Positions 34,639 through 44,161 are shown, counted from the first letter of the stretch. The stretch: 64,000 nt of DNA from Streptomyces sp. GKU 895 (GCA_002027195.1 MWJO01000008.1:1-64000); one strand, 5' to 3'. Program-made: numbers and translations. The notes: a model not told the origin generated them from the sequence alone.

Positions 34639-35670
34639 ATGACCGTCAGCAATGCCCCGTCCCCCCTGCCGCAACCCGCAGTTGGTGCGGCGGGGAAAAC
34701 CTCTGAGGACGTGAGCCCCCGCCGCGTCCCCCTCCCGCTTCCCGGCCGCAGGGTCCGGCAGATCCTGTGCCTGCTGCCGCTGCTGCTCGTCTCCGTGGTC
34801 GCCGTGCGGCACCGCTCGGTGCTCGCCGAGGGCTTCGGTCATCTGCGGTCCGCCGAGTGGCCGTGGCTGCTGGTCGCGGTCTGCGCCACCTGTCTGACGT
34901 GGGTCGCCGCGGCCTGTACCCGGCAGGGCGCGGTGGTGGAGCGGCTGCCCGGGCGGCGGCTGCTCGCCACGCAGTTCGCGGCCGGCGCCGCCAACCATCT
35001 GCTGCCGACGGGGCTCGGCGCGAGCGCGGTCAACCTGCGGTTCATGACCGTGTGCGGGGTGCCGCTCGCCCGCTCCTCCGCCGCCCTCGCGCTGTATCTG
35101 CTCGCGGAGTCGGTCGGCCGGCTGGGGCTGCTGGCCGCGCTGCTGCTGATGTTCCCCGACGCGCTGAGTCTCGGTTCGCTGCTTCCCGAGGAGGCGGTCG
35201 GCGCACTGCTGCCCGCGCTGGGGGCGGTGCTGCTGGTGGCGGCCGGGGTGCTCGTTCTCGTACGCCGGGTGCGGGCGGCCGTGACGGCGTTCCTGCGCAC
35301 GGCGCTGGGAGAGCTGCGCGAGGTGCACACCCGGCCGTCCAGGGCGCTGGCGCTGTGGGGCGGGTCGCTGGCCTTTCCCGCGCTCCAGGCGGCGGGGCTG
35401 GCCGCGGTGGGACAGGCCCTGGGGCTGCCGGTGCCGCCGCTGCACATGGCGGTGGCGTACCTGGCGGCGACGGTCGCGGTCGCCCTGGTGCCGACACCGG
35501 GCGGACTGGGCTCGGTGGAGGCGGCGCTGGTGGTGGCGCTGGTGGCGGCGGGCGGACCGGCGGCGGTGGCGACGGCGGTGGTGCTGGCCTACCGGATCAT
35601 CACCGTGTGGCTGCCGCTGCTGCCGGGGGCGTTGACGCTGGGGGCCCTCGTGCGGCTGAAGATCATCTGA
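34639..35670 (+). CDS. UPF0104/flippase-like integral membrane protein (343 aa)
   Basis: Family of the lysyl-phosphatidylglycerol-synthase membrane domain. After a Pro-rich cytoplasmic N-terminus of about 35 residues come six to eight hydrophobic segments. FAAGAANHLLPTGLGASAVNLRFM and PTPGGLGSVEAALVVAL are the family hallmarks. Probable role in lipid or polyprenol-linked substrate transfer; the substrate is unknown. ATG 34639 has GAAGGA upstream. Divergent from the SoxR-box ABC exporter. Confidence 0.85.
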   Translation: MTVSNAPSPLPQPAVGAAGKTSEDVSPRRVPLPLPGRRVRQILCLLPLLLVSVVAVRHRSVLAEGFGHLRSAEWPWLLVAVCATCLTWVAAACTRQGAVVERLPGRRLLATQFAAGAANHLLPTGLGASAVNLRFMTVCGVPLARSSAALALYLLAESVGRLGLLAALLLMFPDALSLGSLLPEEAVGALLPALGAVLLVAAGVLVLVRRVRAAVTAFLRTALGELREVHTRPSRALALWGGSLAFPALQAAGLAAVGQALGLPVPPLHMAVAYLAATVAVALVPTPGGLGSVEAALVVALVAAGGPAAVATAVVLAYRIITVWLPLLPGALTLGALVRLKII

Positions 35671-35709
35671 TCTACCGCGCTCGAAGATCGTCTGCGGTAC
35701 AACGGCCGC

Positions 35710-36168
35710 ATGGACATCACCGCTCTCTCCGAGGCCCTCGACCAGATCGAGGACGGCGCTGTCGTGCACCACGGCTTCACCGACTACCTGCGGGACTACG
35801 AAGTCGTCGTCTACATGACCGCCGATCCGACCACGAGCATTCCCCCGGCCCACCTGCGCTATCTGTTCCGGTACTGCGTGGCGGCGCGCTGCGAGACGTC
35901 CCTCGTCCCTCGGGTGTGGCAGAAGTCGCTGGACGACCGTCTCATCGACCACGCGACGGCCGACGGCCTCGACGGCTGGGTCTGGGGTGTGAAGTGGGCC
36001 AATCTGGAGAGAGCGCGGGTGCTGCCCGAGTCGGACGCCGCGCGGCGATGGGCCGATGAGCTGGGGATCGACCTCCACACGGTCCGCATCGAGACGCAGG
36101 TGCACGACCTCGACCTGGTCTTCTCCGAGCTGGAGATCACCGAACTGCCGGCGTCCTGGGAGAAGTAG
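35710..36168 (+). CDS. Conserved hypothetical protein (152 aa)
   Basis: Soluble acidic protein, with no signal or membrane segment and no family I can name. It has a mixed alpha/beta pattern (VVHHGFTDYLRDYEVVVYMTADP, WVWGVKWANLERARVLPESDAARRWADELGIDLHTVRIET). Length and codon use look genuine. Confidence 0.72.
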   Translation: MDITALSEALDQIEDGAVVHHGFTDYLRDYEVVVYMTADPTTSIPPAHLRYLFRYCVAARCETSLVPRVWQKSLDDRLIDHATADGLDGWVWGVKWANLERARVLPESDAARRWADELGIDLHTVRIETQVHDLDLVFSELEITELPASWEK

Positions 36169-36183
36169 CCCCGGTCGGGCCCG

Positions 36184-36313
36184 TCGCCGCCTTCCGGGAG
36201 TTGAGGCGGACGAGGAGGCTCGGGTGGCGGTGCTGTGGGGCGAGGGCGGCACGTTCTGCGCGGGCGCCGACCACCTCAAGGCCCTCGGCACCGAGCGGGC
36301 GGCAACCCGGTGA
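36184..36313 (+). pseudogene. Remnant of an enoyl-CoA hydratase (crotonase) gene
   Basis: Translation in two frames gives AAFREL then EADEEARVAVLWGEGGTFCAGADHLKALGTERA, matching the oxyanion-hole part of crotonases (GGTFCAGADLKA). It has no start region and stops at 36313, so only about 40 residues remain. The frame changes near 36199. A decayed fragment between two unrelated genes. Confidence 0.7.
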
Positions 36314-36333
36314 CGGAGGACGGCGACGGCCCA

Positions 36334-37281
36334 TCACGAACCCACGACCGCAGCGGCAGCCTGGGCCCCTGGAGGGCGCAGGGCCGCGGCGGCGGCCCGG
36401 GCACCCGAGCGGGCGGCTCCGGCCGCGCTCTGCCCCGGGTGTGTCAGGCCTCCGGCGGCGAACACCCCGGGGAGTGACGTCGCTCCGGCGTCGGCGACGA
36501 GCCTCAGCCCGCCCCGCCGCGCCAACTCGTTCTCGGGCACGAAGCCGCCGGTGAACACGACGGTGTCACAGGCGAGTTCGGCCGTACGACCGTCCCGGTG
36601 CCGGACGCGGACGCCCGACAGGCGGCCGTGGCCGAGGAGTTCGGCGACGCCGGCCCCGGTGAGGAGGGGAACCCCGCGTCGGAGGCGGGCGTCCTGGGTG
36701 CGGACGCGCGACACCTGAGCGCGCTCGGCCTCGGTGACCAGCGCGACGACCTCCGCTCCCGACGCCCGTACGGTGTCGGCGGCCCGGTACGACACCGGCT
36801 CCGCGCCGACGATCACCGCACGGGTGCCGATCCGCTGCCCGAACAGATGCACCGCCTGCTGGAGTTCACCGGTGGTGTAGACGCCGGCGGGACGGGTCCC
36901 CGGCACCAGGCGGGCGGCGCGGGGGCGTTCGCGGGCGCCGGTGGCGAGAAGGATCACGCGGGCCTCGATCCTCTCCGGCCCGCCCGGGCCGACGGTGTTC
37001 AGCGCGAGGGGGCCGGCCCAGTCGAGGGCGGTCACGCCGGTCCGTACGACCGCACCGGCGCTCATTGCGGTCTCGACGAGCCGGCGGGCGTACGCCGGGC
37101 CGGTCAGGGGGCGCCGCCAGGAGCCGAAGCCGCCGTGCGCGCAGTGCCGCGGCACTCCCCCGGCCCGCTGCTCCCGGTCCAGCACCTCCACCCGCCCGGC
37201 GCCGGAGGCGGCGAGACGGGCGGCGGCGGTGAGCCCGGCGGGGCCCGCGCCGACGACGAGGACGTCGACCTGTCGTGTCAT
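36334..37281 (-). CDS. FAD/NAD(P)-dependent oxidoreductase, GlpB/HcnA-like subunit (315 aa)
   Basis: Flavoprotein with the FAD Rossmann motif VLVVGAGPAGLTAAARLA at the N-terminus, ILLATGARERPRAARLVPG in the middle and GVFAAGGLTHPG near the end. The ATG at 37281 overlaps the stop of the glycerol-3-phosphate dehydrogenase by four bases. In related operons this protein accompanies a GlpA-like dehydrogenase and probably forms an oxidase/dehydrogenase complex with it. Confidence 0.83.
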   Translation of the reverse strand: MTRQVDVLVVGAGPAGLTAAARLAASGAGRVEVLDREQRAGGVPRHCAHGGFGSWRRPLTGPAYARRLVETAMSAGAVVRTGVTALDWAGPLALNTVGPGGPERIEARVILLATGARERPRAARLVPGTRPAGVYTTGELQQAVHLFGQRIGTRAVIVGAEPVSYRAADTVRASGAEVVALVTEAERAQVSRVRTQDARLRRGVPLLTGAGVAELLGHGRLSGVRVRHRDGRTAELACDTVVFTGGFVPENELARRGGLRLVADAGATSLPGVFAAGGLTHPGQSAAGAARSGARAAAAALRPPGAQAAAAVVGS

Positions 37282-38669
37282 CCGCGGGCCTCCTCGAACA
37301 GCTGCCGCACGGCCGCCCCGCAGTAGAACCCCTGGCAACGCCCGCCCCGCGCCCTGGTCCGGCGCCGCAGCCCGTCCAGGCTGCCCGGCGGGATCGCACT
37401 CGTGAGGGCGTCACGGATCTCGCCCCGCGACACGCGCTCGCAGTGGCAGACGAGGGTGCCGTACTCCGGGTCGGCGGCGATCAGGTCGGGACGTTGGTAC
37501 GGGCGCGGGAACGCCTCGCCCAGGTTGGGCATGCGGACCGGTTCCAGTCGGCGCGACGGCCCCAACTCCACCCCATTGTGGTCCAGTTGCCCGATCACGT
37601 ACTCGGCGATGGCGAGCGACGCCGTCAGCCCGGTCGAGCGGATGCCGCCCACCGTGAGGTACGCCTGCTCCGGGTGGGCCGTGATGCGGTAGTCGTCGTA
37701 CTCGGTGGCGGCGCGCAGGCCGGCGTATACGGCGGTGACCTCTTCGTCAAGGAGCTCGGGCAGGATGCGGCGGCCCTGCTCGCGCAGGCGCGTCAGACCG
37801 TCGGCGGTCGACTGCGTGGCCCGCTTGTCGTCGAGGTCCTCGGCGGTGGGGCCGAGCAGGACGTTGCCGTACACCGTGGGCGCGACCAGGACGCCCTTGC
37901 CGAGTGCGGTCGGGACGGGCAGCAGGATGTGCCGGACGAGGGCGCGGGCGAACTTGTCGAAGACGACGAGCTGTCCGCGGCGCGGGGTGACGGTGAAGTC
38001 GTGGTGGCCGAGGTCGCGGTCGAGGGTGTCGGCGTGGAGGCCGGCCGCGTTGATGGTCCAGCGGGTGCGCAGGTCTCCCCGGTCGGTCGACAGTACTCCC
38101 TGACTCACCTTCCGCACACGGCAGTTGAGGTGCAGGTCCACGCCGTGCCGGACGGCCTGGGTGGCGTACGCCAGGGTCGTCGTCCAGGGACAGATGATGC
38201 TCTCGCCGGGGACGTGGAGGGCGCCGAGCGCGCCGGGGCCGAGATGTGGCTCGCGGTCGTACAGTTCGGCCCGTCCCAGCAGGCGGGTCTCCTTGTGGTC
38301 GTTGCGCTCGGCCTTCTCCGCGAGACGGGGCAGCGCGGCGAGTTGCTCCTCGTCCCAGGCGACGAGCAGGGCGCCGACGGGTTCGACGGGGATGCCCGAC
38401 TCGGCGGCGTACTCGGCGAGCCGGCGGGAGCCGTCGCGGACGAGGCGGGCCTCCAGGGAGCCGGGGACCGCGTCGAAGCCGGTGTGGAGGATGGCGGTGT
38501 TGGCCTTGGAGCTGCCTTGCCCGACGTCGTCCTGCGCCTCGACGACCGCTGTGCGCAGCCGGGGACGGCGGGCCAGTTCGCGGGCGATGGCACTGCCGAC
38601 GACTCCGGCACCGATGACGACCACGTCGTACGGCGTGCCGGGGAGGGGGCCGTGGGTGGTGACCGTCAT
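37278..38669 (-). CDS. Glycerol-3-phosphate dehydrogenase-like flavoprotein with 2Fe-2S domain (463 aa)
   Basis: The DAO-type FAD domain begins with VVVIGAGVVGSAIARELA; GLRAATEYDDY and GGIRSTGLTASLAIAEYV close it. The C-terminal BFD-like [2Fe-2S] domain has CHCERVSRGEI and GRCQGFYC. This architecture is that of anaerobic-type GlpA, oxidising glycerol 3-phosphate to dihydroxyacetone phosphate. ATGA overlaps link it to the kinase upstream and the FAD protein downstream. Confidence 0.88.
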   Translation of the reverse strand: MTVTTHGPLPGTPYDVVVIGAGVVGSAIARELARRPRLRTAVVEAQDDVGQGSSKANTAILHTGFDAVPGSLEARLVRDGSRRLAEYAAESGIPVEPVGALLVAWDEEQLAALPRLAEKAERNDHKETRLLGRAELYDREPHLGPGALGALHVPGESIICPWTTTLAYATQAVRHGVDLHLNCRVRKVSQGVLSTDRGDLRTRWTINAAGLHADTLDRDLGHHDFTVTPRRGQLVVFDKFARALVRHILLPVPTALGKGVLVAPTVYGNVLLGPTAEDLDDKRATQSTADGLTRLREQGRRILPELLDEEVTAVYAGLRAATEYDDYRITAHPEQAYLTVGGIRSTGLTASLAIAEYVIGQLDHNGVELGPSRRLEPVRMPNLGEAFPRPYQRPDLIAADPEYGTLVCHCERVSRGEIRDALTSAIPPGSLDGLRRRTRARGGRCQGFYCGAAVRQLFEEARG

Positions 38670-40093
38670 GCGGGGGTCCGGTCGAGGAGGGCGCTGACCT
38701 CGGCGCGGAAGCGGGCGCGGCGGTCGGCGGCCTCGTCGGCGGTGATCCGGGGTTCGTGGACGACGGACGGCTGCCGGTCCGGAAGGACCTCCGTGACCTT
38801 CTGGCCCGGCTCCGCGCCGAGCCTGGCCAGGGCGGCGGCACCGAGGGCGGTGGCGTCGGGCAGGGCGGACACCTCGACGGGGCGTTGCAGCAGGTCGGCC
38901 TGGGTCTGCATGAGCAGGGCGGAGCGGGTCAGGCCGCCGTCGACGCGCAGGGTCTCCAGCGGGGACTCCAGGGCGTCCACGAGCTCGGCGACCTGCGCGG
39001 CGATCCCCTCGCACAGCGCCCGCACCAGATGGCCGGCGGTCGTGTCGAGGCCGAGCCCGGTGAGCGAACCGCGCAGGTCACCACGCCACCAGGGGGCGGC
39101 GAGTCCGGCCAGCGCGGGCACGAAGGTGACTCCGCCGGTGCCGGACACGGAGCCGCCCACCACGTCGAGGTCCGCCGCGCCCTTGATCACCCCAAGCTCG
39201 GCAAGCCATTGCACGGCGGACGCGGCCGTGTACACCTGACCGTCGAGGCAGTAGCTGGTCCGGCCGTCGAGGGTCCAGGCGACGCAGCTGACCAGTCCCG
39301 AACTGCCGCGCCTCGGGGTGTCGCCGGTGTGGGCGAGCAGGAACGCGCCGGTGCCGTAGGTGCATTTGGCGCCGCCGGGTGCGGTGACGCGTTGGGCGAG
39401 GAGCGCCGCCTGCTGGTCCACGGCGAGTCCGGTGAGGGGGATCTCGGGGCCGAACTCCGCTGTGGTTCCCACCGGTTGAGCGTTGCCGACGATCCTCGGC
39501 AGGCGTTCGCCGGCGAGTCCGTACAGGTCGAGGGCGCGGGGTGACCACTGCGTGCGGTCGAGGTCGAGGAGCTGGGTGCGGCTCGCGGTCGCCGCGTCGG
39601 TGACATAGGCGCCGGTGAGGCGGTGGACGAGCCAGGCGTCGGTGGTGGTGACGACGCCCTCGCGGGTGAGGTGGCGGCGGATCCACGCCATCTTGGGTGC
39701 GGCGAAGTACGGGTCGAGCGGCAGGCCGGTCAGTGCGCGCAACTCCTCGGCGTGCGGGGCGAGTTCCTCGCAGACGCTCTCGGCGCGGCGGTCCTGCCAG
39801 ACGAGGGCCGTGGTGAGCGGGCGGCCGGTGGCGGGGTCCCAGGCGAGCACGGTCTCGCCCTGGTTGGCCAGGCCGAGCGCCACCACGGGTTCCCGGGCCT
39901 CGGCGAGGGCGCGGCGGCCCGCCTCGACGACGGACGCGTACAGCTCCTCGGGGTCGACCTCGACGAGACCGCCGGGCAGGTGCCGCGGGCGCACCTCGGC
40001 GAACCCGGCGCCGATCACTCCGCGTTCGGGGCAGACGACGAGCGCCTTGGTGCCGGACGTGCCCTGGTCGACGGACAGCACCGGACCGGTCAT
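38666..40093 (-). CDS. Glycerol kinase-like FGGY-family kinase (475 aa)
   Basis: FGGY carbohydrate kinase: LSVDQGTSGTKALVV (phosphate loop), WQDRRAE, TYGTGAFLLAHTG and RVDGGLTRSALLMQ (adenosine site). ATG 40093 is the best start. It heads a three-gene operon with a glycerol-3-phosphate dehydrogenase, so glycerol is the expected substrate, but FGGY substrate specificity is not certain from sequence alone. Confidence 0.87.
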   Translation of the reverse strand: MTGPVLSVDQGTSGTKALVVCPERGVIGAGFAEVRPRHLPGGLVEVDPEELYASVVEAGRRALAEAREPVVALGLANQGETVLAWDPATGRPLTTALVWQDRRAESVCEELAPHAEELRALTGLPLDPYFAAPKMAWIRRHLTREGVVTTTDAWLVHRLTGAYVTDAATASRTQLLDLDRTQWSPRALDLYGLAGERLPRIVGNAQPVGTTAEFGPEIPLTGLAVDQQAALLAQRVTAPGGAKCTYGTGAFLLAHTGDTPRRGSSGLVSCVAWTLDGRTSYCLDGQVYTAASAVQWLAELGVIKGAADLDVVGGSVSGTGGVTFVPALAGLAAPWWRGDLRGSLTGLGLDTTAGHLVRALCEGIAAQVAELVDALESPLETLRVDGGLTRSALLMQTQADLLQRPVEVSALPDATALGAAALARLGAEPGQKVTEVLPDRQPSVVHEPRITADEAADRRARFRAEVSALLDRTPA

Positions 40094-40372
40094 CGGGCCC
40101 CTTCCTCGGCGATCACCACGGCGCCAGCCTGCCGCCGCCCGCCGCACCGCGTCAAGCGACCCTGACCGTCGGTGAATCTTCAACCACCAGATCTTTCAAC
40201 TTCCTTTCATGTCAACGGAGTTGGAAGAGATCGGGAAATCGAAGGAGCTGCGGAACCTCCCCCTCTATAGTGGCCGCCGACCGGCACGAGCTCCTCGACC
40301 GCCGCCCGGAGGAGGGCTGTTGTTACTCCACCCTGCCGTCCCGCCCCGCCCGCCGAACGGGACGGACGGCTG
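40094..40372. other. Divergent intergenic region before the glycerol kinase operon
   Basis: No gene seen. A perfect -35 hexamer TTGACA on the minus strand (plus 40210-40215) points toward the kinase; AGATCT at 40187-40192 is a weak candidate -10. Related arms GATCTTTCAACTTCC and GGAGTTGGAAGAGATC flank the -35 as an imperfect inverted repeat, possibly an operator. TATAGT at 40266-40271 could be a rightward -10. Confidence 0.45.
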
Positions 40373-41350
40373 ATGGCCAGAGAAGGAGCACGCCCCGTCT
40401 ACGACCCCGCGGGCCAGGACACCGCCCTGCGGGCCACCCTCCAGGAGGTGCGCACCGGACGCTGGATGTCGATGCGCCGGCTGCTCGGCGAGACGACGTC
40501 CTGGTGGCAGTGGACGCAACGCACCCAGGTCCTCGCCGCGGCCGCCGCGGGCACCGACGTGGTGCGGACCTGGCTGGCGGAGGAACCGCACAGCGTCCCG
40601 GGCACGGTCATGCACGCCAGGGTCGCCGTCGAGCGGGCACTGCGCGCCCACCGCGAGCAGCACGCCCGCACCCTCGACCTGTGGCGGGAGGCCTGGCAGG
40701 CGAGCCACACGGCGACCCAGGCGGCACCCCAGGACCCGGTCCCGTGGGTGTGTCTGCTGGCGCTGGCCCGGCTCGACCGGGAGCGGCGCTGGGAGGAGCA
40801 CCGGGTGGCGCCGCCCGGGCCGATGCTGCCGCCGGGGCCCTGGGGCCTGCTGGCGGAGGCCGACAAGCGGGACCCGTACAACCGCGAGGCCCACCACCGG
40901 ATGCTCCAGTTCCTCTACGAGCACGGCACCTCGGGCCGGCTCGCGGAGGCGGTCGGCTACGCCCACTGGGCCGCCGACACCGCGCCGCCGGGCTCGGCGC
41001 TGCACGTCCTGCCGCTGTACGTCCGGGTCGAACGCTACCGGCGCTCCGGCGGCCGCGACGCCGCGCTCGACCTGCACTGGGTCGCCGAGGACGCCACCCG
41101 GGAGGCACAGCGGGCGCGGTACGCCTGGTTCGAGCAGACCTTCCCCGCCGAACGCTCCCCGCTGGACCTGAACCATCTCGCGCACGCCCTGTGGGGCGCG
41201 CTGCAGTTCCCGGAGGCGGCCCGGGTGTTCGACGCGCTCGGCCCGTACTGGACGCCCGTGCCCTGGGCGTACCGCAGCCCCGCACCCGGCGACCGCGGGC
41301 AGGCCCTGGAGGTCTTTCTCCAGGCCCGGGCGCGCTGCCGCCCCGCGTAA
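40373..41350 (+). CDS. Hypothetical TPR-like protein (325 aa)
   Basis: Soluble, alanine- and tryptophan-rich helical protein without signal peptide. Repeated helix pairs (for example LAEAVGYAHWAADTAPPGSALHVLPLYVRVERYRRSG) suggest a degenerate tetratricopeptide fold. I cannot name the family or a function. It lies 36 bases before an amino-acid permease and may be co-transcribed. Confidence 0.72.
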   Translation: MAREGARPVYDPAGQDTALRATLQEVRTGRWMSMRRLLGETTSWWQWTQRTQVLAAAAAGTDVVRTWLAEEPHSVPGTVMHARVAVERALRAHREQHARTLDLWREAWQASHTATQAAPQDPVPWVCLLALARLDRERRWEEHRVAPPGPMLPPGPWGLLAEADKRDPYNREAHHRMLQFLYEHGTSGRLAEAVGYAHWAADTAPPGSALHVLPLYVRVERYRRSGGRDAALDLHWVAEDATREAQRARYAWFEQTFPAERSPLDLNHLAHALWGALQFPEAARVFDALGPYWTPVPWAYRSPAPGDRGQALEVFLQARARCRPA

Positions 41351-41386
41351 CCCCCCACCACCCCGTTCTCTTCCGGAGGTTTCCGC

Positions 41387-42907
41387 ATGTCCCGTACCAG
41401 CCACGGTCCGTCGAAACCGCACGACGAGGAACAACGCCTGAGGGAACTCGGCTACCGGCCGGTCCTCGCCCGCCGCATGGGCGGCTTCGGCAACTTCGCG
41501 ATCAGCTTCTCGGTGATCTCGATCCTGTCCGGCTGCATGACCCTGTACGGCTTCGGCCTCGGCGCGGGCGGCCCCGCGGTGATGCTGTGGGGCTGGGCGG
41601 GCGTCGGCCTGTTCGTGCTGTGCGTGGGCCTCGCGCTCGCGGAGGTCACCAGCGCCTATCCGACCTCGGGCGCCCTGTACTACATGGCCGACCGGCTCGG
41701 CGGGCGCCGCTGGGGCTGGTACACCGGCTGGCTCAATCTGCTGGGCCTGCTGGGCGCGATCGCCGGAATCGATTACGGCGCGGCCCTGTTCACCGGGGCG
41801 TTCATGAACCTCCAGTGGGGCTTCGAGCCGACACCGGAGAAGACGATGCTGATCTTCGTGGCGATCCTGCTGCTGCACGCCGTGCTGAACCTGTTCGGGG
41901 TCCGCCTCGTCAGCCTGCTCAACTCCGTCAGCGTCTGGTGGCACCTGGCCGGTGTCGCCCTGATCGTCGGCGCGCTGGCGATCGTGCCCGACCACCACCA
42001 GTCGCCGTCCTTCGTGTTCACCGAGTTCGTCAACGACACCGGCTGGTCAAGTCCCCTGTACGTGGCGGCGATCGGCCTGCTCCTCGCCCAGTACACCTTC
42101 TCCGGCTACGACGCCTCGGCCCATCTGTCCGAGGAGACCTCCAACGCGTCCGTCTCGGCCGCGCGCGGCATCGTGCGCTCCATCTGGGTCTCCTGGATCG
42201 CCGGTTTCGTGCTGCTGACGGGACTGACCTTCGCCATCCAGGACTACGACGCCACCCGGGCCACCGACACCGGGGTGCCGCCCGCGCAGATCCTGCTCGA
42301 CGGCCTCGGCACCGACGGGGCGAGCGCGCTGCTCGTCGTGGTGATCGTCGCCCAGCTGTTCTGCGGCAACGCCGAAGTGGCCGCCGCCAGCCGCATGGTG
42401 TTCGCGTTCAGCCGGGACGGCGCGCTGCCGGGCTCCGAGCTGTGGCGCAAGGTCAGCGCCCGCACCCAGACGCCGGTCGCGGCGGTGTGGCTGTCGGTGG
42501 TGGTCGCGGGTCTGCTCGCGCTGCCCTCCCTGTACTCGGCGACGGCGTACGGCGCGGTGACCGCCATCAACGTCATCGGCATCACCCCGGCGTACGCCAT
42601 TCCCGTGCTGCTGCGGCTGCGCGCCGGGGACCGTTTTCAGCCGGGTCCGTGGAACCTCGGCCGGTGGAGCAGGCCGATCGGCTGGACGGCCGTGACGTGG
42701 GTGGCGTTCGTGACGGTCCTGTTCTGCCTGCCGCAGTCCTCGCCGGTGACGGTCGACACGATGAACTACGCGTCCGTCGCCCTGGCCGTCGTACTGATCC
42801 TGGCCACGGTGTGGTGGTACGCCGCCCGTCGTACGTACGGAACCCCCACCACCGCCGCCGCCTACTCCGACCAGGAACAGGCCGAACTCGCCGAAGGCAT
42901 CGTCTGA
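41387..42907 (+). CDS. Amino acid permease, APC superfamily (506 aa)
   Basis: About 12 membrane segments. The N-terminal GYRPVLARRMGGFGNFAISFSVISILSG is the signature of the GABA/choline-type APC subgroup, and TFSGYDASAHLSEET is its conserved mid-region. CCGGAGG lies about 8 bases before the ATG. The substrate may be GABA or another amino acid. Confidence 0.9.
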   Translation: MSRTSHGPSKPHDEEQRLRELGYRPVLARRMGGFGNFAISFSVISILSGCMTLYGFGLGAGGPAVMLWGWAGVGLFVLCVGLALAEVTSAYPTSGALYYMADRLGGRRWGWYTGWLNLLGLLGAIAGIDYGAALFTGAFMNLQWGFEPTPEKTMLIFVAILLLHAVLNLFGVRLVSLLNSVSVWWHLAGVALIVGALAIVPDHHQSPSFVFTEFVNDTGWSSPLYVAAIGLLLAQYTFSGYDASAHLSEETSNASVSAARGIVRSIWVSWIAGFVLLTGLTFAIQDYDATRATDTGVPPAQILLDGLGTDGASALLVVVIVAQLFCGNAEVAAASRMVFAFSRDGALPGSELWRKVSARTQTPVAAVWLSVVVAGLLALPSLYSATAYGAVTAINVIGITPAYAIPVLLRLRAGDRFQPGPWNLGRWSRPIGWTAVTWVAFVTVLFCLPQSSPVTVDTMNYASVALAVVLILATVWWYAARRTYGTPTTAAAYSDQEQAELAEGIV

Positions 42908-42962
42908 AACCCCGCCGTCCGGCCCCCGACCGGCTACGAACTCCTGTGCCCGATACGGCAGG

Positions 42963-44123
42963 ATGAGCGGTCGCGCCGACCCCACGACCCGCGCGGTCGG
43001 CGCGAGCGCACATCCAGCAACTCGAACAGGTGGCAACGTGACGGCATTTCAACGGGATCTCACCATGGACGACCTGGTCGTCGCCGGAATCCCCGTGGTC
43101 GCGGGCTTGGTGGCGGCGTTCCTGCTGCGCATGGTGCTCAAGTGGCTCGGCAAGCACGCGGACCGCACGAAGTGGACCGGTGACGACGTCATCGTGGCGG
43201 CGCTGCGGACGGTGGTGCCCTGGGGTGCGATCGTGGGCGGGATCGCCGTCGCGGCGGCGGCGCTGCCGCTGCGGTCGGGGTTCCAGCGCAACACCAACAA
43301 CGTGCTGACCGTGCTGATGATCTTCGTGGTCACGGTCGCGGCGGCCCGGCTGGTGGCCGGTCTGGTGCGGACGGTCACCCAGTCCCGCTCCGGGGTGGCG
43401 GGCTCGGCCACGATCTTCGTGAACATCACCCGGGTCCTGGTCCTGGCCATCGGCTTCCTGGTGGTGCTCCAGACGCTGGGCATCTCGATAGCGCCGCTGC
43501 TCACCGCCCTCGGTGTCGGCGGTCTCGCGGTCGCCCTCGCCCTCCAGGACACCCTCGCCAACCTCTTCGCGGGCATCCACATCCTCGCCTCCAAGACCGT
43601 CCAGCCCGGCGACTACATCCGGCTGAGCAGCGGAGAGGAGGGCTATGTCGAGGACATCAACTGGCGTCAGACGACCGTGCGCGCCCTCTCCAACAACCTG
43701 ATCGTCATCCCCAACGGCGAGCTCGCCAAGTCGAACATGACCAACTTCATGCGTCCCGAGCAGCAGTTGACGATCCTCGTCCAGGTAGGTGTCGCCTACG
43801 ACAGTGACCTGGAGCAGGTCGAGCGGGTCACCTGCGAGGTCGTCACCGAGGTGATGACGCAGGTAGAGGGCGCCGTCCCGGAACACGAACCGCTGGTCCG
43901 CTTCCACACCTTCGGCGACTCCCGGATCGGCTTCACCGTGATCCTCGGCGTCGGTGAGTTCAGCGACCAGTTCCGCATCAAGCACGAGTTCATCAAGCAG
44001 CTCCACAAGCGCTACCGCCAGGAGGGCATCCGCATCCCGGCGCCCGCACGGACGGTGGCCCTCCAGCAGGGGTCGGTGACGATCCCGCAGCAGCGCGACG
44101 CGCACATCGAGGTGACTCCGTAG
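42963..44123 (+). CDS. MscS-family mechanosensitive channel (386 aa)
   Basis: About four hydrophobic segments are followed by the pore helix and beta domain: GVGGLAVALALQDTLANLFAGIHILASKTVQPGDYI and GYVEDINWRQTTVRALSNNLIVIPN are classic MscS motifs. ATG 42963 gives a 25-residue hydrophilic lead; GTG 43038 with AGGTGG upstream is an equally good start. It releases small solutes on osmotic down-shock. Confidence 0.9.
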   Translation: MSGRADPTTRAVGASAHPATRTGGNVTAFQRDLTMDDLVVAGIPVVAGLVAAFLLRMVLKWLGKHADRTKWTGDDVIVAALRTVVPWGAIVGGIAVAAAALPLRSGFQRNTNNVLTVLMIFVVTVAAARLVAGLVRTVTQSRSGVAGSATIFVNITRVLVLAIGFLVVLQTLGISIAPLLTALGVGGLAVALALQDTLANLFAGIHILASKTVQPGDYIRLSSGEEGYVEDINWRQTTVRALSNNLIVIPNGELAKSNMTNFMRPEQQLTILVQVGVAYDSDLEQVERVTCEVVTEVMTQVEGAVPEHEPLVRFHTFGDSRIGFTVILGVGEFSDQFRIKHEFIKQLHKRYRQEGIRIPAPARTVALQQGSVTIPQQRDAHIEVTP

Positions 44124-44128
44124 GGTGC

Positions 44129-44161
44129 GGGGCGGACCGGTCCCGGGGACCGGTCCGCCCC
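44129..44161. terminator. Bidirectional terminator-like hairpin
   Basis: Inverted repeat GGGGCGGACCGGTCCC / GGGACCGGTCCGCCCC, 16-bp perfect arms separated by one base. It lies between the convergent MscS and M1 peptidase genes. Confidence 0.72.
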
